Positions 19,706 through 28,955 of a DNA stretch of 64,000 nt are shown in pieces. This stretch comes from Mesostigma viride (Eukaryota; Streptophyta; Mesostigmatophyceae; Mesostigmatales; Mesostigmataceae), in the NCBI GenBank assembly GCA_009746045.1, contig RPFO01000050.1, positions 4,679,824 to 4,743,823 on the forward strand, written 5' to 3'. The notes below the pieces were generated by a model that ran no database searches, was not told where the DNA came from, and saw only the letters and a program-made list of their open reading frames with translations. A program made the position numbers and the translations under genes. Each line of letters begins with the position of its first letter. The first letter of the stretch is position 1.

Positions 19706-20870
19706 CCTGGTATTCTCGCCTAAACTGTCCCTATGTACCTCACAAGATGTAGGGAACTGCGAAACCACAGGAATACCTAGAGAAGAGCGCTTCCTGGCTC
19801 ACGAAAAACTCGCCGATTGAGTGCTTGACGTTCACGTTTGATAATGCTGAACTGCGTTATCAAATCATCATCTGGCAGAGTCACGTCACTTGGTTGGTGC
19901 CGGGCCCGCTACAAAAAACGTAGCGGGCCCGGTGATGTCGCTATTGCACCACCCGACTTTACATCGAGTCACTGTGAATGATATATATATGGCTGCCTAC
20001 AGCACCGCGCATGGTGTCCAAGTAAAATTATGGCGCTGCCAAGGCTGCGTACCTGCCGTTATCGCCTTGGTCTTTGTCACGGTGGCGTTCTCCAATTCAC
20101 GTGCAACGTCCACTTCCTGTGCCAGCTCTGGCGCGGCGCGTGCCCTCCGGGCTGAATTTCAAATTTCCGCGTGCAGTCCGTTGGAGAGGGGCGCTGCGTC
20201 CGGAGTCCGGACTTAAGGAGGCTGCTGGTCGCACAAAAGATCGTTGTTGGCTGTTGAGTGATGTCCGACTGGCACGATGGAGAGGGCTCCATCACATTGG
20301 CGACCTCACCAGTGGCCCACATGTACCGACGAGACCTGCATCTCGAGCTTGTCGGCCCTCACGCTGCAGCTGTCACCATGCGAGACGCCCTGAGACTCTC
20401 GGCATGATTTTTCCCGTGCAATATCACGCCCTCGATTCGCAGCAAGGCCCGTCTCCTCCAATATGGCCGACTGCGGGCTGTGCCGTAACAGGAAATGTCC
20501 GGGTGATGGCAGGCAGTGCCTACCCATCCCCCCGCATGCACCGCGTCAAGCAATATTTCCACTTCCGCTGCTGCTGGGCACCGGGCTACTGCCTACATTT
20601 CTTAAATCGCTCCATCGCCTCCTCCATGGTGCCTCGCTCCCTGCGGCCCCTCCGCCACGCCGGATATCCTTGGCAATCAAGCCTACCGGCTACCACCATA
20701 CCGGCCACGAGCCCTTGCTGCACCAAACGAAGTGTGCGGCCCCGAATTAAGTGAAGTACACGGCAGGACTGGGAACCACCTGAAATTACATCGGGGTCTA
20801 CAGTGGACTTGGCGTCACATCTTGCTAACGTTGTCACTGTCGCCAGTTGTCAGTTGCTGTTGGTTGTTGC
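18966..20870. other. CACTA internal DNA without recognised genes; (GA)n microsatellite
   Basis: A pure GA dinucleotide tract runs 19611-19702. Short ORFs on both strands have no recognisable domains; the minus-strand Ser/Leu repeat peptide over the GA tract is an artefact. CGGGCCCGCTACAAAAAACGTAGCGGGCCCGG near 19903-19932 is a strong palindrome. No transposase motif found. Confidence 0.5.
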
Positions 20871-21019
20871 ATGCTGAGCAGAGTGAGATCATACGCCGTA
20901 TAATACGGTATAATACGGTATAATACGTAATACGCTGGCTTTTAGCGTATGATTTTTCATACGTAATACGTTTTAGCGCATAATGACGTATAATACCGTA
21001 TAATACCGTATAATGCCGT

Positions 21020-22158
21020 GTTTTCCGCGTTTTTTTTACGTTTTGCGCGGCTAGGATGCCAGAACGACAGGGCAACGATTTGAAGCCACAGATTTCGTAT
21101 CTCTACTATAAGTACTGACCCGTCTGAACTTTCACAATTCGACGCGATCTTATTTTGACATTGTGGTGCACAGTGCGCGCACCGTGCGGAGGTGGCCATG
21201 GCGACGTGCGTTCCGTTAAAATATGGCTAATCCGGCGGGCGACAGGCGAAAAAATTAAGCCGATGGTTAAAAGTGATGTTCTATTATGATGTTTCATAGC
21301 AAGATCTGCACTATTTGCAAATTCGCTGCCTTTGTTGGTACAGATTTGGACGGGGGTCTCATCCAACGTCAATTTGGCCGCGATGAATAATCTAGCATGT
21401 GTGCCTGCGACGGTAGAACTCGACATTCGTGGGTTAGTTTGATGCAGCAAGAGCCGTTTAGTAACGGACACCATGAAAATAACCTAAGCATCTTCGATCT
21501 GCGGCCATTTCCTGTCATTTCTAAAATGATTTCGTTCAGGCCTGCGCGATCCGCGGTTAATCCATCCATGGCTGGCTGGCTTTTCTTGCGCGCCTGGGTA
21601 GGAAATAATGCCGGCCGTGGTACGTTGATTTGCCGCATGTCACCGCCCAATCTGTTTGCGCTCTTAATGAACCTGGCATGAAACTTTTTGCGCCGTTTCT
21701 GGGTTTTTCTTGCTATTTTGTTCTCCACTTGTTGCAGTTGTGCTATCAGATTTTCCGCAGCTTTCAATGGTTTTCCTTACGCTGCGTATGCCATGCTTCC
21801 TAAAGCTACCCAGAATTGATCGGGCAGTTATCTGGCTTTGCTACGCTTCCTGTATGGAGGTTTTCACACGGTAGACATTCTATATTGCGTAGTCAAGGAC
21901 CCTAGCTGCCTGGGAGCGGCATCACCGTTGCAAGGAGCTGGCGAGCTCATAGACGCCTGTCATGCTCTTCAGCCTGCTGGAAAACAAGGTTGTTGTATGG
22001 AAGGTGAGAATATGTGAGTTACTTATCACATCCCCACCTGTTTAGCCTCCGTGGTTCCCCAACGGGGACACGAGATTAATTAATATTAATTAATTAATTC
22101 AGTTAATTAATTAATTAATGCACACCACGAGTCACACACCTGTAGTCACATGCAGCTC
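21020..22158. other. Left internal region of hAT element
   Basis: Minus-strand ORFs (21767-21369, 21474-21106) contain VPRPALFPTQARKK and ILEMTGNGRRSK. A weakly similar stretch lies at about 59040-59720 with the same order of words (GGTGGCCATGGCGAC / GTGGTCATGGCGAC, TGCGCGCCTGG, CAGGCCTGCGC), whose minus-strand ORF has IPRPGAQQRPFF and LTDNGRKCSK. Probably internal sequence of a diverged transposon family. A TTAATTAATTAA tract lies near 22076-22120. Confidence 0.4.
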
Positions 22159-22667
22159 TGATTGATCTTACGATCGGGATTCCCTGATTTTGCCTGGGGG
22201 AGCGGAGGGATGGAGGTGCGCCGCTACCTTGGAGGCGCTACACCGTTGCCCAGTGGTGCAAGTCGACATGCGGGAGCCAAACGGGGTGGCCACGCCCTCT
22301 CTGGAGGGTCTGACAGCCTTGGATGGGCCTCAGATGTAGTTCAAACTAGTTCAAAGTTAGTACAGGTAGTACAAACTAGTTCAAACGAGTTCAATCTACT
22401 TCAACTAGTATCCAGGGACCCTCAAGATATGCCAGGTGGTTGCTGAACGGTTCTGGCATGACAGAACATGTGTGACATCATAAAAATGTAGTACAATGTT
22501 GAAAAAAGTAGTATCAGGGTCCTAGATCTAGTACAGTAGTATTCTGAGGTCATTCTTACATGGAGCGCCGCGCCAGCGGGGCGCCGCACTTGCGTGTGTC
22601 ACGGATGCAACGTTGATGCGATGTATTTCAAGGTGGTGATGGCTGCCAAGCCAGCTTATCAGTTTTC
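22159..22667 (+). repeat. Family C A1 repeat
   Basis: Begins TGATTGATCTTACGATC and ends TATCAGTTTTC. The GATC-TTAC-GATC core is identical to family A although the rest differs. CTAGTTCAAA and GTAGTAC words are present. Confidence 0.9.
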
Positions 22668-22908
22668 AACACAACTAGAGCAATACTTCACCGTTTTTGA
22701 CAAAGTTGGTGTCAAACTAATCGTGAGACAATAGCCGACATCATTTTGACGGTTTTCGCACCAAGTTTTGACGGGTTTGCGCAACGGGAGTAAAAGTCCG
22801 CAAGGTAGAACTGAGTGACAAATTTTCAGTCCGAAATTTTTCTCAGTCTCCAAGATTGCGGAATATTGAGCCTAGTTGTGAGAAATTTCTTCATCTTTGA
22901 ATTCTATA

Positions 22909-23619
22909 ATGGCTAGTGATCACGAAGACACCACCCTTGAGGCAGTAGACCGAGATTTCTTATTAAATGTGAAAAAATCGTATTTTCAGGGGGGCAAGGA
23001 GTTGTTAACGACTTTGAAGTTCTTGACTGAGTATCTCGGTCCAAACTGGGCCCAAAGGCTTACTACTATGTCTGAGGGTCGTTTGACATCCTTGGGACAG
23101 TTTCTCAAGACTGCAGGGCTCCAGATTAGTGAGGGGTCAAGTGATTCCGACATGGGTTCCATGTTGTGCAAGGCCATTACTCTAGAGATGAAGAAGCCCC
23201 CAGTGGCCACTGGGGGCAAGGGGAAGACTGGTCCAGCCAGGGGCGAAAGGACCCGAAAGGATCCTCCCAGCAACGGCACCGACGAGGAAGAGGAGGACGC
23301 GACGAGCTCTGAGGATTTTTTGGACGCGCGCGAGCAGCTGGCCCCTGCTGCTGCTCGCGCCAAGGGAAAGAAGTCTCAGGGCAGGAACCGAAAGCTGGCA
23401 GAGAATGCTGCCCTTCTGGCGGGCGTCCGCGAGCTCATCGGAGCGGAGTTGCAAGCCCTGGCGCGGGGGAAGAGGAGGGACGCGAGGAAAGGGAAGAGCC
23501 AGCGCGAGGACAAGGGGGGCAAGGGCCATCCGAAGAGCAAGCGCCAGGAGAAGAGACGCGCGCGGCGCGGGAGCAGCCCAGGCTCGACAGACACCAGCAG
23601 TGGGAGCGACGAGAGTCGC

Positions 23620-23676
<57 letters not shown>

Positions 23677-24417
23677 TCCGACAGCGAGAGCAGAGGCCGT
23701 GGCAGGGGCAGGGGTGGCGCTCGGTCGCGCCGCGACAAGTCCCGGGAGCGACGTGGGCATGGCAGGGGCCGTTCTGCGGAGCCCAAGGGGCGTCGGGATC
23801 GCTCCCGCGAGCGTCGCAAGGAGCGGCAGCGGTCCAGCAGCCGGAGCACGAGTCGGGACTCCTCCCAGCGGAGCTCGCGTCGATCGCGGGAGCGTGTGAG
23901 GGAGAGAGACCTGCGCCGAACCACCAAGGGGGTGCGTCTCCCCCGGCGAGCTTTCAAAGTGGCCTGGCGCCTGTTGGTCAAGGACCGCGACGACAGGGTG
24001 CTGCCGCTGCAGGTGCTGGATGCGCGCCAGGTCGCGCACGGGAGCCTGCAGGCCCGCTTGGCCCTTCGCAAGGAGCAGGAGGGCGTTGGGGCTGCACCGG
24101 GAGCCCCCCGCGGGTGGAAGAACAGCACGCACCATCTGGTGTGCAACAACCTGACCTACATTCTGGATGTGGCCATCCAAGAGCTGGGGGAGGATGTGGT
24201 GACGGAGCTGGCCTGCTTCGAGTACCTGGCGCGTGTGGTCGAGGCGTTCCTCATGGTGGAGAAGACCAGCGGCTGGAACAACGGGGCGATGCACCTGCTG
24301 CCACTGGTGGAGGGCAGTACTATTGGAAGCGCAGCAGCCCGGGCAGCGCGGAAGGCGGCTCGCCAGGAGGCGGAGCTGGCATCGGCGGCGGCGGCGGCGG
24401 CCAAAAAGGACAAGTGA
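22909..24417 (+). CDS. gag: Family C Gag with RS domain (copy 1)
   Basis: Intact 502-codon ORF from ATG 22909 (MASDHEDTTLE); upstream in-frame codons include only TTG. The N-terminal 90 residues (SYFQGGKELLTTLKFLTEYLG..LGQFLKTAG) align with family A Gag. Residues about 215-345 are a strong Arg/Ser domain: a 16-Ser run encoded by AGC repeats, then RSRRDKSRERRGHGRGRS and SSSRSTSRDSSQRSSRRSRER, like SR splicing factors. The C-terminal 150 residues form the domain shared with A and D (TKGVRLPRR, ELACFEYLARVVEAF, LLPLVEGS) and end KKDK. Likely role: RNA-binding particle protein; the RS domain suggests nuclear localisation. C copy 2 differs by one fewer serine. Confidence 0.8.
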
Positions 24418-24420
24418 GGG
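24412..24420 (+). promoter_or_regulatory. gag stop / pol GUG overlap (C copy 1)
   Basis: AAGTGAGGG; TGA at 24415-24417 overlaps GTG of the -1 frame (VRGRGVLPLPVK). A C-AAA-AAG sequence lies 10 bases upstream and is a weak -1 slippery candidate, but it is not conserved in A or D. Confidence 0.5.
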
Positions 24421-27400
24421 GCAGGGGTGTGCTCCCGCTGCCAGTGAAGATGGTCCCCCGCTCGACCGCAGCCGCCTGCGATCCAACCGCAGGCTGCAGC
24501 GCGCTCTGCGTGCCAGAGCAAGGCTGCGGTGTCAAGAGCGGGCCACAAGGGGCCTGAACTGGCTGTGGGGCAGGACCCGGGAACGGTCCGGTGGACCGGC
24601 GGTGCAGCAGCAGGCTATTACTGCGAGCCCCTGCACCGTCGCCCAAAGGGCCGCCCTACAAGGGATGGAGGATGCTGCCCGCGTCTACAACCGCCGGCTT
24701 ACCGCCGTAGCGGAGGCGACAGACACGGGGGACGCAGAGCCCGCGCCATACGGGCCGGGCGGTCAATACGAAATTATTGACCCGGAGAGGCTGGCACTGC
24801 CAAAAGGAGGAGCTGCAGGTAGTGTCAAGCTGCTGGACTGCCTGCCGGAGGCATGGCAGAGGACGTATGAGGACATAAACAACATTCTACAAAGATGCGA
24901 CGCGGAGGCGGGGGCGTGGATGCGGCGGGGCCGGGTGTCTCATGGTTGTGCAAGCGATGCGGCGTACGCACGACTGAGCATCAGGCTGGCGGAGACGCGG
25001 ATGATCGAGTACAGTGAGGAGGCGCCCCTGTGGTGAACGGCTGTTTTGCCGTCCCCAAGAAAGACCCCGGGGTTGTGGAGCCCAGCGAACGACGGCAGCG
25101 GTTTATAGGGAATATGGTGCCGTGCAACCGGCGCTTCCTCAAGCCGCCTACCTGTTACCTGCCTAACTTGGGCGAGGTCGCTGAGCTGAGTGTGGGGGCG
25201 CCATGCTATTCGGGCAAGACAGACCTTGACACCTACTATTACCGGTTCGAGGTACCTGAGAGCTGGCGCCCCTATTTCTCGCTGCCCCCCGTGTGGTCCG
25301 ATGAGGTCGGCCAGCTGGGACGACGGCGAAAGTTGTACCCCAGGTTCCGGGTCCTTGTCATGGGCTGGAGCCACTCGGTGGTCCTTGCACAGGTTGCCCA
25401 CCTGCACTGTCTCTACGGGGCGGGGTGCTCGATGCCAAGAGAGGGCTGTCATATCCCATGCACTTGATGGGGGTGCGCACAGTGCGCGGGGATGGCATGG
25501 ACCGGCTGGAGTTGGTGGAGAGCGCAGCCAGTGCAGCGTGGCGGCTGCTGCCGGAGGATCCCCCACATCCCGCTCAGCTGGTCATGATCGATGATCTGGG
25601 GGTCACCCATGGGCGGAGCGCGGAGGAGACCAACGCCGTGCTCACCAAGGCGTGCGAGGAGAGCTACGGTCCCAAGGGGTTGGTGGTCAACGAGAAGAAG
25701 GTGGAGAGAGCTGAGGAGGGGCGCCCGGTGGAAATCTTGGGGATTGAGTTCTGCCAGGACGGGTCCATGCGGCCGAGCGCGGCCCGGATGGCGGCCTTGG
25801 TGCGCGACACGCAGGCAATGCTGGGGCGTGGACGGGCCACTTACCACCAACTGGCCTCGTTGCTGGGACGGTGGGTGTGGGTCCACTTGCTGCGTCGGGG
25901 TCTACTGTCCATCTGGTTTCACGCCTACCGCTTGCTGCAGCAAGTCCTGGTGCACAAGCGGGGCTGGAGCTATCGGCTGTGGGGTAGTGTAAGGGAAGAG
26001 CTCCAGGCTGCAATGGACTTGGCCCCGCTGGTGCATGCGCAGCGCGACCAGCCCCTGAGCTGCACCGTGGTGGCCACTGATGCGTCAACCCACGGTTCTG
26101 GGGTGGTGTACAGCCGGTGGGAGGCGCCTGCGGTGCGTGGCCTGTCCAACTGTCGGGAGCGGAAGGGCTGGAAGACGCTCTGTGTGGACTCTGAGACGGC
26201 CAGCGTGGAGCGCACAGGGGAGATTGAGCACCGAGCCATGGCAGCGGCGCAGTGGCGCACCGCTCTTGCCCACCGGTGGCTCGATCCCTCGGCCCACATC
26301 AACGAGAAGGAGATTCGTGCGGCTGTGCAAGGGATCGAGTGGGGCCTGCGCTCACAGGTTCACTGGCAGCAACGTCACGTGCGGCTGGTGGACAATTCGG
26401 CAGTTGTCGGTGCGCTCGTCAAAGGGCGTTCGTCGTCCTACCGGCTGAACGCCTGGTGCCGCCGGGCGATCGCGCTAGGGCTGGCCAGCAACACCCGCTA
26501 CCACTGGGTGTATGTGAGGTCGGAGCGCAACCCGGCCGACGCGCCCAGTCGTGGTCGATGGGTGCGCAACCTCACTGCGGATGGCGACGTGGAGAGCAAT
26601 CCGGGGCCACATGGGCGGCAGGAATTGCTGGAGGCCACTGTGCAGCCCAGCACGCTAGCTGCATATCACCGAGCGCTGAGGGCGTACGTGGAGTATGGTC
26701 AACCCCTCGCTCCCGTGGCCAAGACGGAGGCGGAAGGCGTCTTTTGTGAGTGGCTGGTCAGCGTGTATGAGGAAGGGGGAAGCCGGACCATGGTTGTGCG
26801 CGCATTATGCGGGCTGCAGCTGTACTTCCCCAACGAGATTAAGGGGTGGTACGAGGCGCGTCGCTTGCTGGCCGGCTGGGCGCGACGAGTTCCCGTGCAG
26901 AGCCCTCACCCCGTCCCGTGGCAGCTACTGTACCTCGTGGCAAACATTCTTCGTGCACAAGGCTCGATATTAGCTGCCTGCTGCTGCATCATTGTTTTTC
27001 AGCAATACTTGCGCATCGGAGAAGCGTTCAAGCTTCGCGTGGGGGACGTGGCTCTGCGCGGGGACTTCCGCCTGGGGCCCAGTAACCAGGGTGCGCTGCT
27101 GCTACGCGACCCCAAGACAGCCAAGGGCCAGGCCCAGGCAGTGGTGGTTGTTGAGCCCCTTTCACTCACGTTGCTTGGCGCCCTGTGTGCTGGGCGGGCG
27201 CACGAGGAGCTGCTCTTTGGCGCACTCAGCTACAGCCGTTTCTTGCGGCGGTGGCACGCCGCCTGGGACCTCCTTGGCTTGCGGGGGATGTTTTCACCCT
27301 ACAGCATGCGCCACGGGGGGGCCACCCATGACTACCTGCGCGGGGTACCAATCGCGGACATCCAAAAGCGTGGCCGGTGGCGCCAGTTTTCGTCCGTGGA

Positions 27401-27509
27401 CCATTACGTGGGGCTCCACCGCGCCCTGCAGGTGCGGGTGCCCCAGGTGGTGTGGGACCTCGCGGGCAGACTGCCCCCCCGTGACTGGCGTCGTCACTTT
27501 GGGCCGTAG
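24414..27509 (+). pseudogene. pol: Family C pol: RT - RNase H - 2A - tyrosine recombinase (copy 1, frameshifted)
   Basis: Begins in the -1 frame at the gag stop. Three frame breaks: a 5-C instead of 6-C run near 24452 (C copy 2 has 6), a 2-bp TG insertion at about 25032 and a one-base loss near 25420; the last two are shared with copy 2. The main open part is 25425-27509. RT: YYYRFEVP, PRFRVLVMGWSHS, LVMIDDLG (25581-25598). RNase H: VATDAS, NEKE, LVDNS, NPADAPSR. 2A at 26583-26609. Recombinase: LRIGEAFKLR, YSMRHGGATHDYLRG, KRGRWRQF and tyrosine in VDHYVG; stop 27507-27509. The last 30 codons end DWRRHFGP. Integration and reverse transcription functions follow DIRS family knowledge. Confidence 0.85.
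26583..26609 (+). other. Canonical 2A ribosome-skipping motif in C pol (copy 1)
   Basis: Codes G-DVESNPG^P, matching the D(V/I)ExNPG^P consensus of viral 2A peptides. It is in frame between the last RNase H motif (NPADAPSRGRW) and the recombinase N-terminal domain (LEATVQPSTLAAYHRAL). Skipping between G and P would release RT-RNase H from a recombinase beginning with proline. The motif match is seen; activity is inference. Confidence 0.85.
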
Positions 27510-27525
27510 ATTTCGGCCATACTTC

Positions 27526-27563
27526 GGTGAGGCGCACTCTAGCGGACACGCTAGGGCTTCACC
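27526..27563 (+). other. Two-stem hairpin, 3' region of family C
   Basis: Outer stem GGTGAGGC/GCTTCACC, internal loop GCACT opposite G, inner stem CTAGCG/CGCTAG, loop GACA. Versus HP3 of family A (GGGGAGGC/GCTTCCCC) the outer stem has a compensated G-C to T-A change. It lies 17 bp after the pol stop. Confidence 0.75.
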
Positions 27564-27644
27564 AGCTGGAGGGTAAGGATGTGCCCTCCCATGGCTCCTG
27601 ACGCGGTTTCCAGATGTACGGCCTGCGGCCAGGTTGGAGATGCG

Positions 27645-27789
27645 GGTCAAGTGGAAGCGGCGGCCAGGGACTGCCAAAAAATATTTTATGTCTCTCTGTC
27701 TACTAAGTCCGGTCGGCTTCAACATATAGTGTAATAAACAAGTTCTGGTGCCCTTCAACCAGAAGTGGACCTAGGCAATGCACAGTGGA
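27645..27789 (+). repeat. Family C B1 repeat
   Basis: Matches 28334-28478. Contains TAATAAACAAGTTCTGG (probable polyadenylation signal, shared with A). Ends GCACAGTGGA directly before A2. Confidence 0.9.
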
Positions 27790-28298
27790 TGATTGATCTT
27801 ACGATCGGGATTCCCTGATTTTGCCTGGGGGAGCGGAGGGATGGAGGTGCGCCGCTACCTTGGAGGCGCTACACCGTTGCCCAGTGGTGCAAGTCGACAT
27901 GCGGGAGCCAAACGGGGTGGCCACGCCCTCTCTGGAGGGTCTGACAGCCTTGGATGGGCCTCAGATGTAGTTCGAACTAGTTCAAAGTTAGTACAGGTAG
28001 TACAAACTAGTTCAAACGAGTTCAATCTACTTCAACTAGTATCCAGGGACCCTCAAGATATGCCAGGTGGTTGCTGAACGGTTCTGGCATGACAGAACAT
28101 GTGTGACATCATAAAAATGTAGTACAATGTTGAAAAAAGTAGTATCAGGGTCCTAGATCTAGTACAGTAGTATTCTGAGGTCATTCTTACATGGAGCGCC
28201 GCGCCAGCGGGGCGCCGCACTTGCGTGTGTCACGGATGCAACGTTGATGCGATGTATTTCAAGGTGGTGATGGCTGCCAAGCCAGCTTATCAGTTTTC
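27790..28298 (+). repeat. Family C A2 repeat
   Basis: Direct repeat of 22159-22667 with one visible change. It joins B1 at its start and the C-rich spacer at its end. Confidence 0.9.
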
Positions 28299-28478
28299 CC
28301 CACCCACCCACCCTTTTCTGTTTTGTCTTGGGGGGTCAAGTGGAAGCGGCGGCCAGGGACTGCCAAAAAATATTTTATGTCTCTCTGTCTACTAAGTCCG
28401 GTCGGCTTCAACATATAGTGTAATAAACAAGTTCTGGTGCCCTTCAACGAGAAGTGGACCTAGGCAATGCACAGTGGA
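28299..28478 (+). repeat. Family C C-rich spacer and B2 repeat
   Basis: Spacer starts CCCACCCACCCACCC and ends in a G-run; the B2 copy follows (28334-28478). Right end of the element inside the hAT transposon. Confidence 0.9.
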
Positions 28479-28854
28479 AGTATATTCACATAGCATCGCA
28501 CCATGCAAACATACTACATGCATTAATTGTATACTACTGTAGTATTTGCGTGCATGCACAGCCACATATATATATTAAAATATATAATTACTTGCATCAA
28601 AGTGAAGGCACCCAAGTAAACATAACCAATATAAAGCCACATATATACACATACACACAATTATGCATGCGCACGTTTACATTCTCAGTATTACATGCAA
28701 TACATCGATCGTGTCCACAATATCCACCGTATAGAGTATAGCCGAGGGTAGGGCAACCTTGGATTATGTCCAAAACAGTGTTAAAAACATGTGGATTGAT
28801 GGTGGGTGTCTTAAAATGTGTAAAATCAGAGTATTCTGAGTGTGTCCGTACGAA
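28479..28854. other. Right internal AT-rich part of hAT element
   Basis: About 375 bp, AT-rich, with TATATAT and CATGCA words. No gene recognised. It continues into the GTATAATACC subterminal array of the hAT element (28855-28930). Confidence 0.5.
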
Positions 28855-28955
28855 AACGTATAATACCGTATTATACCGTATTATACCGTATTATACATTA
28901 TACTCCACCGTGACCGTATAACGCGTATAACGTACGATCTCACTCTGATGCTGAG

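Larger units (their letters stand above)
22159..28478 (+). mobile_element. Family C PAT-like retrotransposon, copy 1 (full length)
   Basis: A1 22159-22667, gag 22909-24417, pol to 27509, 3' hairpin 27526-27563, B1 27645-27789, A2 27790-28298, spacer 28299-28333, B2 28334-28478. Both ends are complete and no target duplication is visible, as expected for circular-intermediate integration by a tyrosine recombinase. Nearly identical to C copy 2 (49228-55492, reverse), so both are recent. Pol carries frameshifts. Confidence 0.92.
20879..28947 (+). mobile_element. hAT transposon with 8-bp TSD, carrying family C element
   Basis: Ends CAGAGTGAGATC (20879-20890) and GATCTCACTCTG (28936-28947) are perfect inverted repeats. 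Target duplication ATGCTGAG at 20871-20878 and 28948-28955 is perfect. CAGAG termini plus an 8-bp duplication indicate hAT. GTATAATACGG-type subterminal words lie at 20895-21015 and 28855-28930. It is 8,069 bp including C copy 1; without it about 1.75 kb, with no transposase, so non-autonomous. Confidence 0.9.

Noticed and set aside
19307-19768. Minus-strand 153-codon ORF over the GA tract
   Set aside because: The Ser-Leu repeat is a translation of the microsatellite; no other coding sign.
24391-24414. C-AAA-AAG near the end of C gag as a programmed -1 frameshift site
   Set aside because: Does not meet X XXY YYZ, and A and D have no equivalent although they share the -1 gag/pol arrangement.
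26586-26609. 2A motif as a sign of viral contamination
   Set aside because: The motif is embedded in frame in RT-RNase H-recombinase sequence in several genomic copies on both strands and in two families; no viral genes are present.
22159-28298. A repeats as LTRs of an LTR retrotransposon
   Set aside because: No TG..CA termini, primer-binding site, polypurine tract, integrase or protease. The A1-B1-A2-B2 layout and a tyrosine recombinase fit a PAT-like element.
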